From contig JASLJC010000061.1 of NCBI GenBank assembly GCA_030152585.1, forward strand, positions 1 to 23,365: DNA of 23,365 nucleotides, written 5' to 3'. Position numbers and translations under genes: made by a program. Origin of the DNA: Savagea sp. (lineage in GTDB: Bacteria; Bacillota; Bacilli; Bacillales_A; Planococcaceae). Below, piece after piece: positions 14,530 to 22,008 of the stretch (positions are counted from its first letter, which is position 1; each line of letters opens with the position of its first letter). Below the pieces are notes generated by a model. It worked only from the letters and a program-made list of their open reading frames with translations, did no database searches and had not been told where the DNA came from.

Positions 14530-14573
14530 AAAAGCTTCTAAAGTGACGAACTTGTCACTTTAGAAGCTTTTTT
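14530..14573. terminator. Very strong terminator after uppP
   Basis: AAAAGCTTCTAAAGTGAC (14530-14547) and GTCACTTTAGAAGCTTTT (14554-14571) form a perfect 18-base-pair stem with a six-base loop. The last T's of the arm continue into more T. This separates the regulator-kinase-uppP unit from the ABC transporter unit, which must then have its own promoter in 14574-14640. Confidence 0.95.
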
Positions 14574-14649
14574 GTTAGTTAAAACGAACGACGGACGAAG
14601 AAAGAACGGGTACTCTATATGTAACATGAAAAATAAAGGAGATGGAACG

Positions 14650-15417
14650 ATGCGTCACATATTACAAGCGACGAATATTCGTAAAACATACGGCACACGT
14701 TTAAATAAACAAGAAGTTTTAAAAGGGATCGACTTAACGGTTGAAGAAGGAGAATTTGTCGGCATAATGGGAGCGAGCGGAGCCGGCAAAACGACATTGT
14801 TAAATGTTTTAGCGACGATTGATCATCCGACAGAAGGGAAAATTGACATTAACGGTACGACGACGTCGAATATGAAAGAACGGGAATTATCGAAATTCCG
14901 TCGTGAACAGCTCGGTTTTATTTTCCAAGATTACAACTTACTCGATACACTAACGGTAAAAGAAAACATTTTATTACCGGTTTCTCTCGGTGGACTCACG
15001 CGAGGAGAAGCAAACGCACGATTTAAAAAAGTAGCGACTGATCTCGGGATTACAGAATTGGCTGATAAATATCCGCATCAAGTATCTGGTGGGCAAAAGC
15101 AGCGAACGGCTGCAGCACGTGCCTTTATTCACGAACCGTCGATGATTTTTGCAGATGAGCCGACAGGAGCACTTGATTCAAAGTCAGCAGCATCTCTTCT
15201 TTCGACATTAGAAAATATTAATGAAGAAGATCGTGTGACGATTATGATGGTGACACACGACCCGATCGCTTCAAGTTATTGTAGTCGTGTCGTCTTTTTA
15301 CGAGATGGACAATTGTATACGGAGCTTTACCGTGGCGATCAAACACGTCAACAGTTTTTCCAAGAAATTTTAAAAGTACAAGCGATGCTCGGGGGTGAAA
15401 CGGTTGACACTCATTGA
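14650..15417 (+). CDS. bceA: BceA-like ABC transporter ATPase
   Basis: This 255-residue ATPase of the peptide-antibiotic detoxification class has Walker A GASGAGKT (41-48), Q-loop Q93, signature VSGGQ (145-149), Walker B SMIFADEP with its Glu, the D-loop GALD and the switch His in MVTHD. The usual LSGGQQQR signature is changed slightly to VSGGQKQRT. It powers the membrane subunit encoded next, moving or freeing antibiotic from lipid-II-cycle targets. The ATG at 14650 follows AAAGGAG; upstream in-frame codons are not conserved in style. The leader (14574-14649) holds repeated ACG-rich words and TGTAAC near 14620 but no clear BceR box. The gene overlaps the permease gene by 14 bases. Confidence 0.92.
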   Translation: MRHILQATNIRKTYGTRLNKQEVLKGIDLTVEEGEFVGIMGASGAGKTTLLNVLATIDHPTEGKIDINGTTTSNMKERELSKFRREQLGFIFQDYNLLDTLTVKENILLPVSLGGLTRGEANARFKKVATDLGITELADKYPHQVSGGQKQRTAAARAFIHEPSMIFADEPTGALDSKSAASLLSTLENINEEDRVTIMMVTHDPIASSYCSRVVFLRDGQLYTELYRGDQTRQQFFQEILKVQAMLGGETVDTH

Positions 15418-17296
15418 TTTAGTCGTTCGGAGTATGCGTAAAAATATAAAACATTATTATTTATATTTTTTCGCACTCATTTTCGCCGTTAGTTTATATT
15501 TCATTTTTGCGACATTGCAATACGACCCGACAATTTTTGCAGAAGCGGGTACGTCGAATTCGTTATCGTCTTCGTTTAAAGTTGGTCGCGTTTTACTCAT
15601 TATGATTGTCAGTGTGTTTTTAGTCTATGCCAATGCGATTTTTTTAAAGCGTCGAAGTAAAGAAATCGGCCTTTATCAGTTGATTGGGTTAACGCGTGCA
15701 GGTGTTGCGCGTATGCTAATGATTGAAAATGTTTTATTAAGTATCGGAGCATTACTCGTCGGTATTGGCATCGGCGCACTCGCTTCACGTCTTTTCGTTT
15801 TATTGTTACTTCGTGTGACAGGACTTGAAGGAACGGTTGCGTTAAGTTTTTCAATGACGGCACTTTATGCGACGTTAAAAGTCTTTTTCATTTTAATCGT
15901 CGTGACGTCGCTTCAAATGCTTTGGATGGTCTATCGGACGTCGCTCATCGAACTGTTTCGAGCGAATGAAGCGACAGAAGCACCGAAAGAGCCACGTGGT
16001 GTTTTAACAGCCATCACCGCATTACTTGGGTTAGGACTCGTCATTTTCGGGTATTGGTTATCACAACATATGTTAAATAGCTTTTTACTTCTTAATATGT
16101 TACTCGTCTTATTTTCGACGATTTTCGGTTCGTATTTAATTTTCCGTGTGACGATTAGTTGGGTGTTGTATCGCATTCGTCGTCGAAAAGACGGTCAATT
16201 AACGTTGAAAGATAGTTTATCACTCGCACCGTTAATGCACCGTATGAAAGGCAATGCGACTTCGCTTACGATGATTACGACATTGTCTGCGATGACGATG
16301 GCGATGATTGCTTTTGCTTATTCGTTTTATTACACAGCAGACGAATCAGCGCGTCTAGATATGCCAAATGATTTCGGCTTTGATGAAGAAAGTGAAATAT
16401 ACGAACCGTTTAAACGTGCTTTAACAGAAAAAGGTATCGATTATACGGAAGTAGAAGTCGTTTCTTATGAAGTGCCGTTTACATTTACAGCAGATAAATT
16501 GCCACAATTTGTCGACAAAAATTATCAATTTTCAATCGTCTCTTCTGAAGCGTTAAAAGATACGCGTTACGATGAGCCGACAAACGGTACGAATTTACAT
16601 TACAAAATGATGGCTTGGATTATGCAAGAATTAAAATTACCAGCGGAAGGTCAAATTGATCGTCAACCGATTACGATTGATCGTGTATCAAATGGAAATG
16701 TCTTTAATATGAACGGATTAGAAGGGACACTCGTCGTTGATCCTGCCCTGTATGAAACGTTGAAAGCTTCTAAAATAGAAGGCAGCGAACGTACGCGATA
16801 CATGTTGAACATTCGACATGATCAAGATCAAAAAGAAGCATATACGACGTTTACTGAAATGTACGACGCCGGTCAAATACCTGTTGCGTACTATGGATTA
16901 CATGAAGTGATGGTACAATCGGGCGGTATGTTTATTTTCATTACAGCATTTTTAAGTCTCGTGTTCTTATTATCGACAGGGAGTATTTTATACTTTAAAC
17001 AAATGTCAGAAGCTGAACAAGAACGTCAAAGCTACCGTACGTTACGTCAGTTAGGTTTTAGTGTCAGTGAAATTATGGGGGGTATTCGCCGTAAACAATT
17101 GTTCGTATACGGTTTACCATTACTCATCGGTATTCTTCATGCAACATTTGCGGTAAAATCAGCTTCAGGTGTATTGTTCCAGACAGATATTACAGTTCCT
17201 GTCATTGTGTCATTTGTTATTTATTCCTTTATTTACGCGATTTTCGGTATATTAACTGTTCGTTATTACCGTCATATCGTCAAAGAAACATTATAA
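15404..17296 (+). CDS. bceB: BceB-like ABC transporter permease
   Basis: This 630-residue permease has the layout of the BceB family: about ten membrane helices, with an outside domain of roughly 200 residues (about 310-510) between helices 7 and 8, and FtsX-like halves. The N-terminus LIDLVVRSMRKNIKHYYLYF is close to family style. I prefer the TTG at 15404 because GGGGGTGA lies five bases before it. A GTG at 15395 is in frame but has that G-run directly against it. The outside domain is the part thought to contact the antibiotic and the kinase. It overlaps the ATPase gene and is followed by a moderate terminator. Paralogues such as YxdM and VraG share the same design, and the YxeA gene downstream favours a Yxd-like assignment. 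Confidence 0.88.
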   Translation: MTLIDLVVRSMRKNIKHYYLYFFALIFAVSLYFIFATLQYDPTIFAEAGTSNSLSSSFKVGRVLLIMIVSVFLVYANAIFLKRRSKEIGLYQLIGLTRAGVARMLMIENVLLSIGALLVGIGIGALASRLFVLLLLRVTGLEGTVALSFSMTALYATLKVFFILIVVTSLQMLWMVYRTSLIELFRANEATEAPKEPRGVLTAITALLGLGLVIFGYWLSQHMLNSFLLLNMLLVLFSTIFGSYLIFRVTISWVLYRIRRRKDGQLTLKDSLSLAPLMHRMKGNATSLTMITTLSAMTMAMIAFAYSFYYTADESARLDMPNDFGFDEESEIYEPFKRALTEKGIDYTEVEVVSYEVPFTFTADKLPQFVDKNYQFSIVSSEALKDTRYDEPTNGTNLHYKMMAWIMQELKLPAEGQIDRQPITIDRVSNGNVFNMNGLEGTLVVDPALYETLKASKIEGSERTRYMLNIRHDQDQKEAYTTFTEMYDAGQIPVAYYGLHEVMVQSGGMFIFITAFLSLVFLLSTGSILYFKQMSEAEQERQSYRTLRQLGFSVSEIMGGIRRKQLFVYGLPLLIGILHATFAVKSASGVLFQTDITVPVIVSFVIYSFIYAIFGILTVRYYRHIVKETL

Positions 17297-17299
17297 GTA

Positions 17300-17332
17300 G
17301 AAACCTTGTCGATGTTCGGCAAGGTTTCTTTT
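17300..17332 (+). terminator. Moderate terminator after bceB
   Basis: GAAACCTTG (17300-17308) pairs with CAAGGTTTC (17320-17328) around an 11-base loop. The tail TTTTC is short, so some read-through into the VanZ-RDD gene is likely; I see no separate promoter for that gene. Confidence 0.7.
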
Positions 17333-17353
17333 CACACGAAAGGAGAGTCATAG

Positions 17354-18496
17354 ATGAGTGTGTATATTATGCCCATTGTGAGCGCAGCGGCTATTTTTTT
17401 CGTCATCGCTTCTTTGCTCACGTTACCGTGGACATTTTATCAATATCGAAAATATGGGTACTTTAGTTTTTGGCGATCAGTAGTTGTTGCTAGTTTTATT
17501 TTTTATATATTAAGTGCATATGCGCTCGTCGTCGTACCGTTTCCGGATAGTCGTGAAAATTGTCCAGAAGGGGAAACGACAGAACGAGTCGATCATATGC
17601 AAACGACGCCGTTTCAATTCGTTCGAGATATTGAACGAGAAAGTGCTGTCGTTTGGTCGGATTGGCATACGTATAAAGTGTTGCCGTCGACACCGGCTTT
17701 TTATCAACTCATTTTTAATATCATGTTACTATTGCCATTAGGTGTTTATGTACGTTATGTCTTTTATGCAAGGCGTCATTTTTGGAAAGCGATTGTACTT
17801 GGTTTTCTCGTTTCGCTCTTCTTTGAAGTGACACAATTGACCGGTTTATACGGATGGTTCGCATGTCCATATCGACTGTTCGACGTCGATGATATAATGG
17901 CGAATACGTTCGGTTCAACGATTGGGTTTTTCATTGCGCCGCTCTTTTTCTTATTTATACCGAAGCGGAAAGATCTAGAACGACAAGCAGAACAAATGGA
18001 ATCTCAACAAAATGCAACGCTTGGTGCAACGTTATTTGCACTATTCCTCGATTTTGTCGTCGCGCAACTGATTACTTCATCGATTGCTCCAAATGGTCAA
18101 TCGTTCAGTACATGTTTAACATTTGCCCTCGTTTTATTTGGGTTAATTGTCATTGTACCGACAGTTTGGAAAGGGCAAACGATTGGAAGTTTTGCGATTC
18201 GTCTTTATTACGAGCGACCGACTCAACTCACTTTCGGTCTATTCAAACGTTATTTAGCACTACTATTGCCATATACGTTAAGTCAATTTGCCCAAGTAGC
18301 GAATGAACAGACACCGTATGTGACGGGTTTACCGTTACTCTTTTTCATCGGAATCGTATTGTTAAATAGTGTCGTCATTCTCGTGTTGTTCGGGCATATC
18401 GTCTTACGTCTTATACAAAAGAAACGTCGTTTTTATTTCGATGAATACGGTCGTATTCAAACGAAAAGAAAAAAGAAAGAAGGAGATCGAAAATGA
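17354..18496 (+). CDS. VanZ-domain/RDD-domain fusion membrane protein
   Basis: This 380-residue multi-pass protein has two parts. Residues 1-205 form a VanZ-like domain with four to five helices and the family stretches FNIMLLLPLGVYVR, FEVTQLTGLYG and DVDDIMANTFGSTIGF. Residues 220-365 look like an RDD domain: ATLFALFLDFVVAQ has the first Asp, GQTIGSFAIRLYY matches the central turn, and FKRYLALLLP follows. The Arg expected at the start of the RDD helix appears to be a Thr. VanZ proteins give low-level teicoplanin resistance by an unknown route; RDD proteins are membrane proteins of mixed function. The ATG follows AAAGGAG. Its gene lies between bceB and yxeA, so it probably belongs to the envelope-stress island. 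The first domain is clear, the second fairly so. Confidence 0.82.
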   Translation: MSVYIMPIVSAAAIFFVIASLLTLPWTFYQYRKYGYFSFWRSVVVASFIFYILSAYALVVVPFPDSRENCPEGETTERVDHMQTTPFQFVRDIERESAVVWSDWHTYKVLPSTPAFYQLIFNIMLLLPLGVYVRYVFYARRHFWKAIVLGFLVSLFFEVTQLTGLYGWFACPYRLFDVDDIMANTFGSTIGFFIAPLFFLFIPKRKDLERQAEQMESQQNATLGATLFALFLDFVVAQLITSSIAPNGQSFSTCLTFALVLFGLIVIVPTVWKGQTIGSFAIRLYYERPTQLTFGLFKRYLALLLPYTLSQFAQVANEQTPYVTGLPLLFFIGIVLLNSVVILVLFGHIVLRLIQKKRRFYFDEYGRIQTKRKKKEGDRK

Positions 18497-18861
18497 AAAA
18501 AGGAATCATCGTAATCACGGTCATTGTGCTCGGAGGTATATTTGTTCTCGCTTATTTAATGACGGGATCAACATGGAATCGTCTCGGCACAGATACCTAC
18601 TATGTTCATATTACAGAAGACGGTACGTATGAAGAAGAAACGTTAGATAACGGAGATGTCGTCGTTCGATATGACTATCGACTAGACGGCTATGATGAAA
18701 ATGGAAAAAAACAAACGTTACAGTTTTATACGTTAAAAAACTTACGTCATGATGCGTACCTTAAAATCTTTTATAAAGAGAGTAAAGGGGTAACGTCATA
18801 TGAAGAAGTGAAAAAAGAAGATGTCCCGTCTGCTGCGTTACAGTTATTAGATGCGCAATAA
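18493..18861 (+). CDS. yxeA: YxeA-family (DUF1093) secreted or anchored protein
   Basis: This 122-residue protein has one N-terminal hydrophobic segment (about 4-24) acting as signal or anchor, then a small outside domain. YxeA features are plain: YYVHITEDG, YDYRLDGYDENGK, the LRHDAYLKIFY stretch, and GVTSYEEVKKEDVPSAA near the end. In B. subtilis yxeA is the last gene of the yxdLM-yxeA operon controlled by YxdJK, a Bce-type system, so the position here downstream of a BceAB-like transporter matches known context. Its exact function is unknown. The start codon overlaps the stop of the VanZ-RDD gene (ATGA), with AGAAGGAG upstream. Confidence 0.86.
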   Translation: MKKGIIVITVIVLGGIFVLAYLMTGSTWNRLGTDTYYVHITEDGTYEEETLDNGDVVVRYDYRLDGYDENGKKQTLQFYTLKNLRHDAYLKIFYKESKGVTSYEEVKKEDVPSAALQLLDAQ

Positions 18862-18887
18862 TCGTCGTTCTTTTTTGTATAGAAGAG

Positions 18888-18928
18888 AAAAAGAGGTATA
18901 CATGTAAAGATGTAGCCTCTTTTCTTTT
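18888..18928 (+). terminator. Terminator after yxeA
   Basis: AAAAGAGG plus TACAT (18889-18903) pairs with ATGTA plus CCTCTTTT (18910-18923) around a six-base loop with small bulges, followed by CTTTT. Confidence 0.8.
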
Positions 18929-18970
18929 GAGAAAAGAAATGGAGAGGAAATGAAAAAGATAAACGAAACA

Positions 18971-19000
18971 TTTCGCAACGGTAAGAAAATATTGTATAAT
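18971..19000 (+). promoter_or_regulatory. Upstream candidate promoter (P1) of the nrd operon
   Basis: A perfect TATAAT -10 box (18995-19000) has only a weak -35 (TTTCGC, 18971-18976, 18 bases away). A start near 19007 would give a leader of about 327 bases before nrdE. Confidence 0.5.
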
Positions 19001-19124
19001 AGAATTTGTGTTTATTTTAACGGGCGAACAGATGCACGTATTTTCAAAGGATATAACGAAACGACTAGATGATCCATCATTACAAAAACAATTAGGTCTT
19101 TCTCATTTTTTTAGACGAAACGAC

Positions 19125-19153
19125 TTGATAAAAATATTTAAACGTCCTACAAT
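19125..19153 (+). promoter_or_regulatory. Downstream candidate promoter (P2) of the nrd operon
   Basis: TTGATA (19125-19130), a 17-base spacer and TACAAT (19148-19153) match the sigma-A consensus well. A start near 19160 gives a leader of about 174 bases that contains the hairpin at 19167 and the terminator at 19234. Confidence 0.65.
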
Positions 19154-19166
19154 GTATAACAGACTA

Positions 19167-19217
19167 AACACAACATATTCGGGTATGCAATGAGTGATAC
19201 ATACTACATGTTGTGTT
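19167..19217 (+). promoter_or_regulatory. Long inverted repeat in the nrd leader
   Basis: Perfect 10-base arms AACACAACAT (19167-19176) and ATGTTGTGTT (19208-19217) enclose a second pair, GTATG (19183-19187) and CATAC (19200-19204), with a 12-base loop. It could be an RNA stem-loop at the 5' end of the P2 transcript or a DNA site for a repressor such as NrdR. The arms are not themselves NrdR-box dyads, which makes RNA structure the better guess. Confidence 0.55.
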
Positions 19218-19233
19218 ACTGTAGAAGAGTAGA

Positions 19234-19299
19234 CGTTTAAGGTTATATAAAAAAGCTTTTTTGTATTTCGAAAAAAGCTCTTTTTTATGCCCTTAAACG
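19234..19299 (+). terminator. Nested palindromic terminator or attenuator before nrdE
   Basis: Three stems nest. CGTTTAAGG (19234-19242) pairs with CCTTAAACG (19291-19299). ATAAAAAAG (19247-19255) pairs with CTTTTTTAT (19280-19288). CTTTTTT (19256-19262) pairs with AAAAAAG (19271-19277) around an eight-base loop. The inner hairpin followed by TCTTTTTT is a normal terminator. It ends only 34 bases before the nrdE start codon, so all nrd transcripts from P1 or P2 must read through it. The outer-arm segment can also pair with TTTAAACGTCC at 19137-19147 in longer (P1) transcripts, an alternative fold. Confidence 0.7.
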
Positions 19300-19333
19300 A
19301 AGGGAAAAGAACTTAGCAGGAGGAATTGAGACT

Positions 19334-21574
19334 ATGACGACTTTAGTGAACGAAGAAAAAGTAGCAGCAATATTTGAAGATTTGTACCGCATTTACGGTG
19401 AAGATAAAATAAAAGAATTGAAAGTAGCAAGTGACCGTTGGATCGAACGTTTCGGGAATGAACGTTCAGGTGATGATTGGGCAGAAGCGATGATTTTAGA
19501 AGGTACAAGTTATATCGACGAAGCAGCTCCTTATTGGACGTTTGCAACAGCACGTGTTTATTTATATCAAATTTACGCAGAACAAGAGCGTCGTCGTGGT
19601 CGCGAAGTGTATACAGGGTTTGCTGAACACGTTCAAACGTTAGTAGACGAAGGGTTGTATACAGCAGCTTTAACTGAAAAGTATACGAAAGAAGAATTAG
19701 AAGAAGCAGGGTCGTTTATTGATCCATCACGCGATTACTTATTTACATATATCGGTCTGAAAACGTTAATCGACCGTTATGTTGCGGTCGACTATCAAAA
19801 CAATGTCGTCGAGCTTCCACAAGAGCGCTGGTTAATTATTGCGCTTTACTTAATGCAAAATGAAGCGCCTGAGCATCGTTTAGAGCGCGTAAAAGAAGCG
19901 TATTGGGCGATGAGTAATCTTTATATGACAGTTGCGACACCGACGTTATCAAACGCGGGTAAGCCACACGGACAGTTGTCATCATGTTTCATCGATACAG
20001 TAGAAGACTCGTTAAACGGAATTTACAACTCAAATACCGACGTTGCGAACCTTTCAAAATATGGCGGCGGGATCGGCGTCTACATGGGGAAAGTTCGTGC
20101 ACGTGGATCGGCGATTCGTGGATTTGAAGGCGCATCATCAGGTGTTCTTCCATGGATTAAGCAGTTAAACAATACAGCTGTTTCTGTCGACCAATTAGGT
20201 CAACGTCAAGGCGCGATTGCGGTTTATTTAGATGTTTGGCATAAAGATATTTCGGTCTTCTTAGATTTAAAATTAAATAATGGAGACGAACGATTACGAG
20301 CACACGATATTTTCACAGGTGTGACATTACCAGACATTTTCATGGAAGCTGTACGTGACCGTAAAGAGTGGCACTTATTCGACCCACATGAAGTACGTGA
20401 AGTGATGGGCTTCTCACTTGAAGATTATTACGATGAAGAGCGTGGGAACGGTTCATTCCGTACGAAATATATGGAATGTGTAAACCATCCTGAATTATCT
20501 AAAACGACTGTACCAGCGATCGACATTATGAAACGTATTATGCGTTCACAACTTGAAACAGGTACACCGTTTATGTTTTACCGTGATGAAGTAAACCGTG
20601 CGAACCCGAATAAACATGCCGGTATGATTTATTCATCGAACCTTTGTTCAGAAATTGCGCAAAATATGAGTGCGACAGAATTTATTTCTGAAACGTTAGA
20701 AGAAGAAAATGGCGATCAAATTATCGTGATGAAACGTAAACCGGGAGATTTCGTCGTTTGTAACTTATCTTCAGTAAACTTAGGGCGCGCTGTGCCAGCA
20801 GGCGTACTTGAGCGTCTCATTCGTATCGAAATGCGTATGATGGACAACGTAATCGAATTAAATAAAATTCCAGTAGAACAAGCGCGTTATACGAACGACC
20901 GTTACCGTGGTGTAGGTCTTGGAACGTTCGGATGGCACCATTTACTCGCATTAAAAGGAATCCATTGGGAATCAGATGAAGCGGTACAATTTGCAGATGA
21001 GTTGTATGAACAAATTGCATTCCTTGCGATTGAATCATCGATGGAAATTGCAAAAGAAAAAGGAGCATACCCGTTATTTGAAGGGTCAGATTGGGAAACA
21101 GGTTCTTATTTCGAACGTCGTGGATACGAATCTGAACGATGGAATACGTTACGTCAACAAGTGAAAGAAAACGGATTACGTAACGGTTATTTAATGGCAG
21201 TAGCGCCGAACTCATCGACGTCTGTCATCGCTGGATCAACAGCGTCGATCGATCCGGTCTTCCAACCGTTCTTCTATGAAGAGAAGAAAAACTATCGTTT
21301 ACCTGTTGTAGCGCCAGATTTAGATCACCATACGTACGACATTTACCGTCGTTCGGCATATATCGTCGACCAACGTTGGAGTGTTAAACAAAATGCTAAA
21401 CGTCAACGTCACGTAGACCAAGCGATTTCGTTTAACTTCTACGTACCGAATAACATCCACGTCGGTGTTTTACTTGAACTTCATTTACAAGCATGGGATT
21501 CAGGCTTGAAGTCAACGTACTACACACGTTCAACAGCGACGAATATCGAGGAGTGTGAATGGTGTCACTCTTAA
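19334..21574 (+). CDS. nrdE: Class I ribonucleotide reductase, alpha (catalytic) subunit
   Basis: This 746-residue enzyme subunit reduces ribonucleoside diphosphates to deoxy forms for DNA synthesis. Catalytic residues are all in place: C218 (QLSSCF) and C476 (VVCNLSS) as the redox pair, N436-x-C438-x-E440 in SNLCSEI as the radical site, the radical-transfer pair Y729-Y730, and the C-terminal shuttle C741-E-W-C744. The N-terminal 90 residues keep only the later part of an ATP-cone (DEAAPYWTFATARVYLYQIY), so full ATP/dATP activity control is unlikely. CxxC at the end and a flavodoxin gene next to it fit class Ib, although the protein is longer than many NrdE. The start has AGGAGG eleven bases upstream. 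The end of the gene also contains the ribosome site of the next gene. Confidence 0.93.
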   Translation: MTTLVNEEKVAAIFEDLYRIYGEDKIKELKVASDRWIERFGNERSGDDWAEAMILEGTSYIDEAAPYWTFATARVYLYQIYAEQERRRGREVYTGFAEHVQTLVDEGLYTAALTEKYTKEELEEAGSFIDPSRDYLFTYIGLKTLIDRYVAVDYQNNVVELPQERWLIIALYLMQNEAPEHRLERVKEAYWAMSNLYMTVATPTLSNAGKPHGQLSSCFIDTVEDSLNGIYNSNTDVANLSKYGGGIGVYMGKVRARGSAIRGFEGASSGVLPWIKQLNNTAVSVDQLGQRQGAIAVYLDVWHKDISVFLDLKLNNGDERLRAHDIFTGVTLPDIFMEAVRDRKEWHLFDPHEVREVMGFSLEDYYDEERGNGSFRTKYMECVNHPELSKTTVPAIDIMKRIMRSQLETGTPFMFYRDEVNRANPNKHAGMIYSSNLCSEIAQNMSATEFISETLEEENGDQIIVMKRKPGDFVVCNLSSVNLGRAVPAGVLERLIRIEMRMMDNVIELNKIPVEQARYTNDRYRGVGLGTFGWHHLLALKGIHWESDEAVQFADELYEQIAFLAIESSMEIAKEKGAYPLFEGSDWETGSYFERRGYESERWNTLRQQVKENGLRNGYLMAVAPNSSTSVIAGSTASIDPVFQPFFYEEKKNYRLPVVAPDLDHHTYDIYRRSAYIVDQRWSVKQNAKRQRHVDQAISFNFYVPNNIHVGVLLELHLQAWDSGLKSTYYTRSTATNIEECEWCHS

Positions 21575-22008
21575 TCGCCTACGCTTCATGGAGCGGCAAT
21601 ACAAAAGAAGTTGCTGAACTCGTCCAAGGACATCTCCGAGAAGCAGGGATTGAAGTGACAATGCACCGTATCGGGGTAGGAGAACCTACACCCGATGTCG
21701 ATGCATTTGACGCCTTTATGATCGGTTCGTTCACGTGGGGTAAAGGAGCGACACCGGTGAAAGTGAAAAATTTTATCGCTGAGATCGGCTATAAGCCACC
21801 ACTCGTTTATACGTTTGGAACAGGCGATACACAATTTGGCGGAGATGATTTATTTTGTCTAGCAGCGGTGAAATTAGCGAAGTTTTATCATTCGCCGATT
21901 CGACCGCTTTTAATTGAACAAAGTCCACGTGGCTCACAAGAAAAAGAAGTGGCACGTTGGGCAGAAGAAGTAATCAAAGATTATCAAAGGAGGAATTGGA
22001 AGAAATGA
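21559..22008 (+). CDS. Flavodoxin-like protein in the NrdI position
   Basis: This 149-residue protein has a flavodoxin fold: the FMN phosphate loop SWSGNTKE (residues 10-17), the next loop GSFTWGKGATP, and the third FMN region FGTGDTQFGGDD. This pattern is that of short-chain flavodoxins such as YkuN, not the shorter NrdI pattern. Because it lies between nrdE and nrdF, it most likely supplies electrons or oxidant for assembling the metal cofactor of the beta subunit, the job of NrdI in class Ib systems. The ATG overlaps the nrdE end by 16 bases, with GAGGAGTG inside the codons for EEC as ribosome site; its own stop overlaps the nrdF start (ATGA). The fold is certain; the NrdI-like role is inference. 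Confidence 0.82.
   Translation: MVSLLIAYASWSGNTKEVAELVQGHLREAGIEVTMHRIGVGEPTPDVDAFDAFMIGSFTWGKGATPVKVKNFIAEIGYKPPLVYTFGTGDTQFGGDDLFCLAAVKLAKFYHSPIRPLLIEQSPRGSQEKEVARWAEEVIKDYQRRNWKK

Noticed and set aside
19008..19193. Possible leader peptide gene (GTG at 19008 or ATG at 19032) in the nrd leader
   Set aside because: Its end falls inside the hairpin loop at 19188-19199, which is tempting, but there is no ribosome site and it spans the P2 promoter, so I do not call it.
19167..19217. Pair of NrdR boxes
   Set aside because: NrdR boxes are short palindromes like ACACTATATATTGTGT. Each arm here matches only one half of such a box, so the repeat fits an RNA hairpin better.
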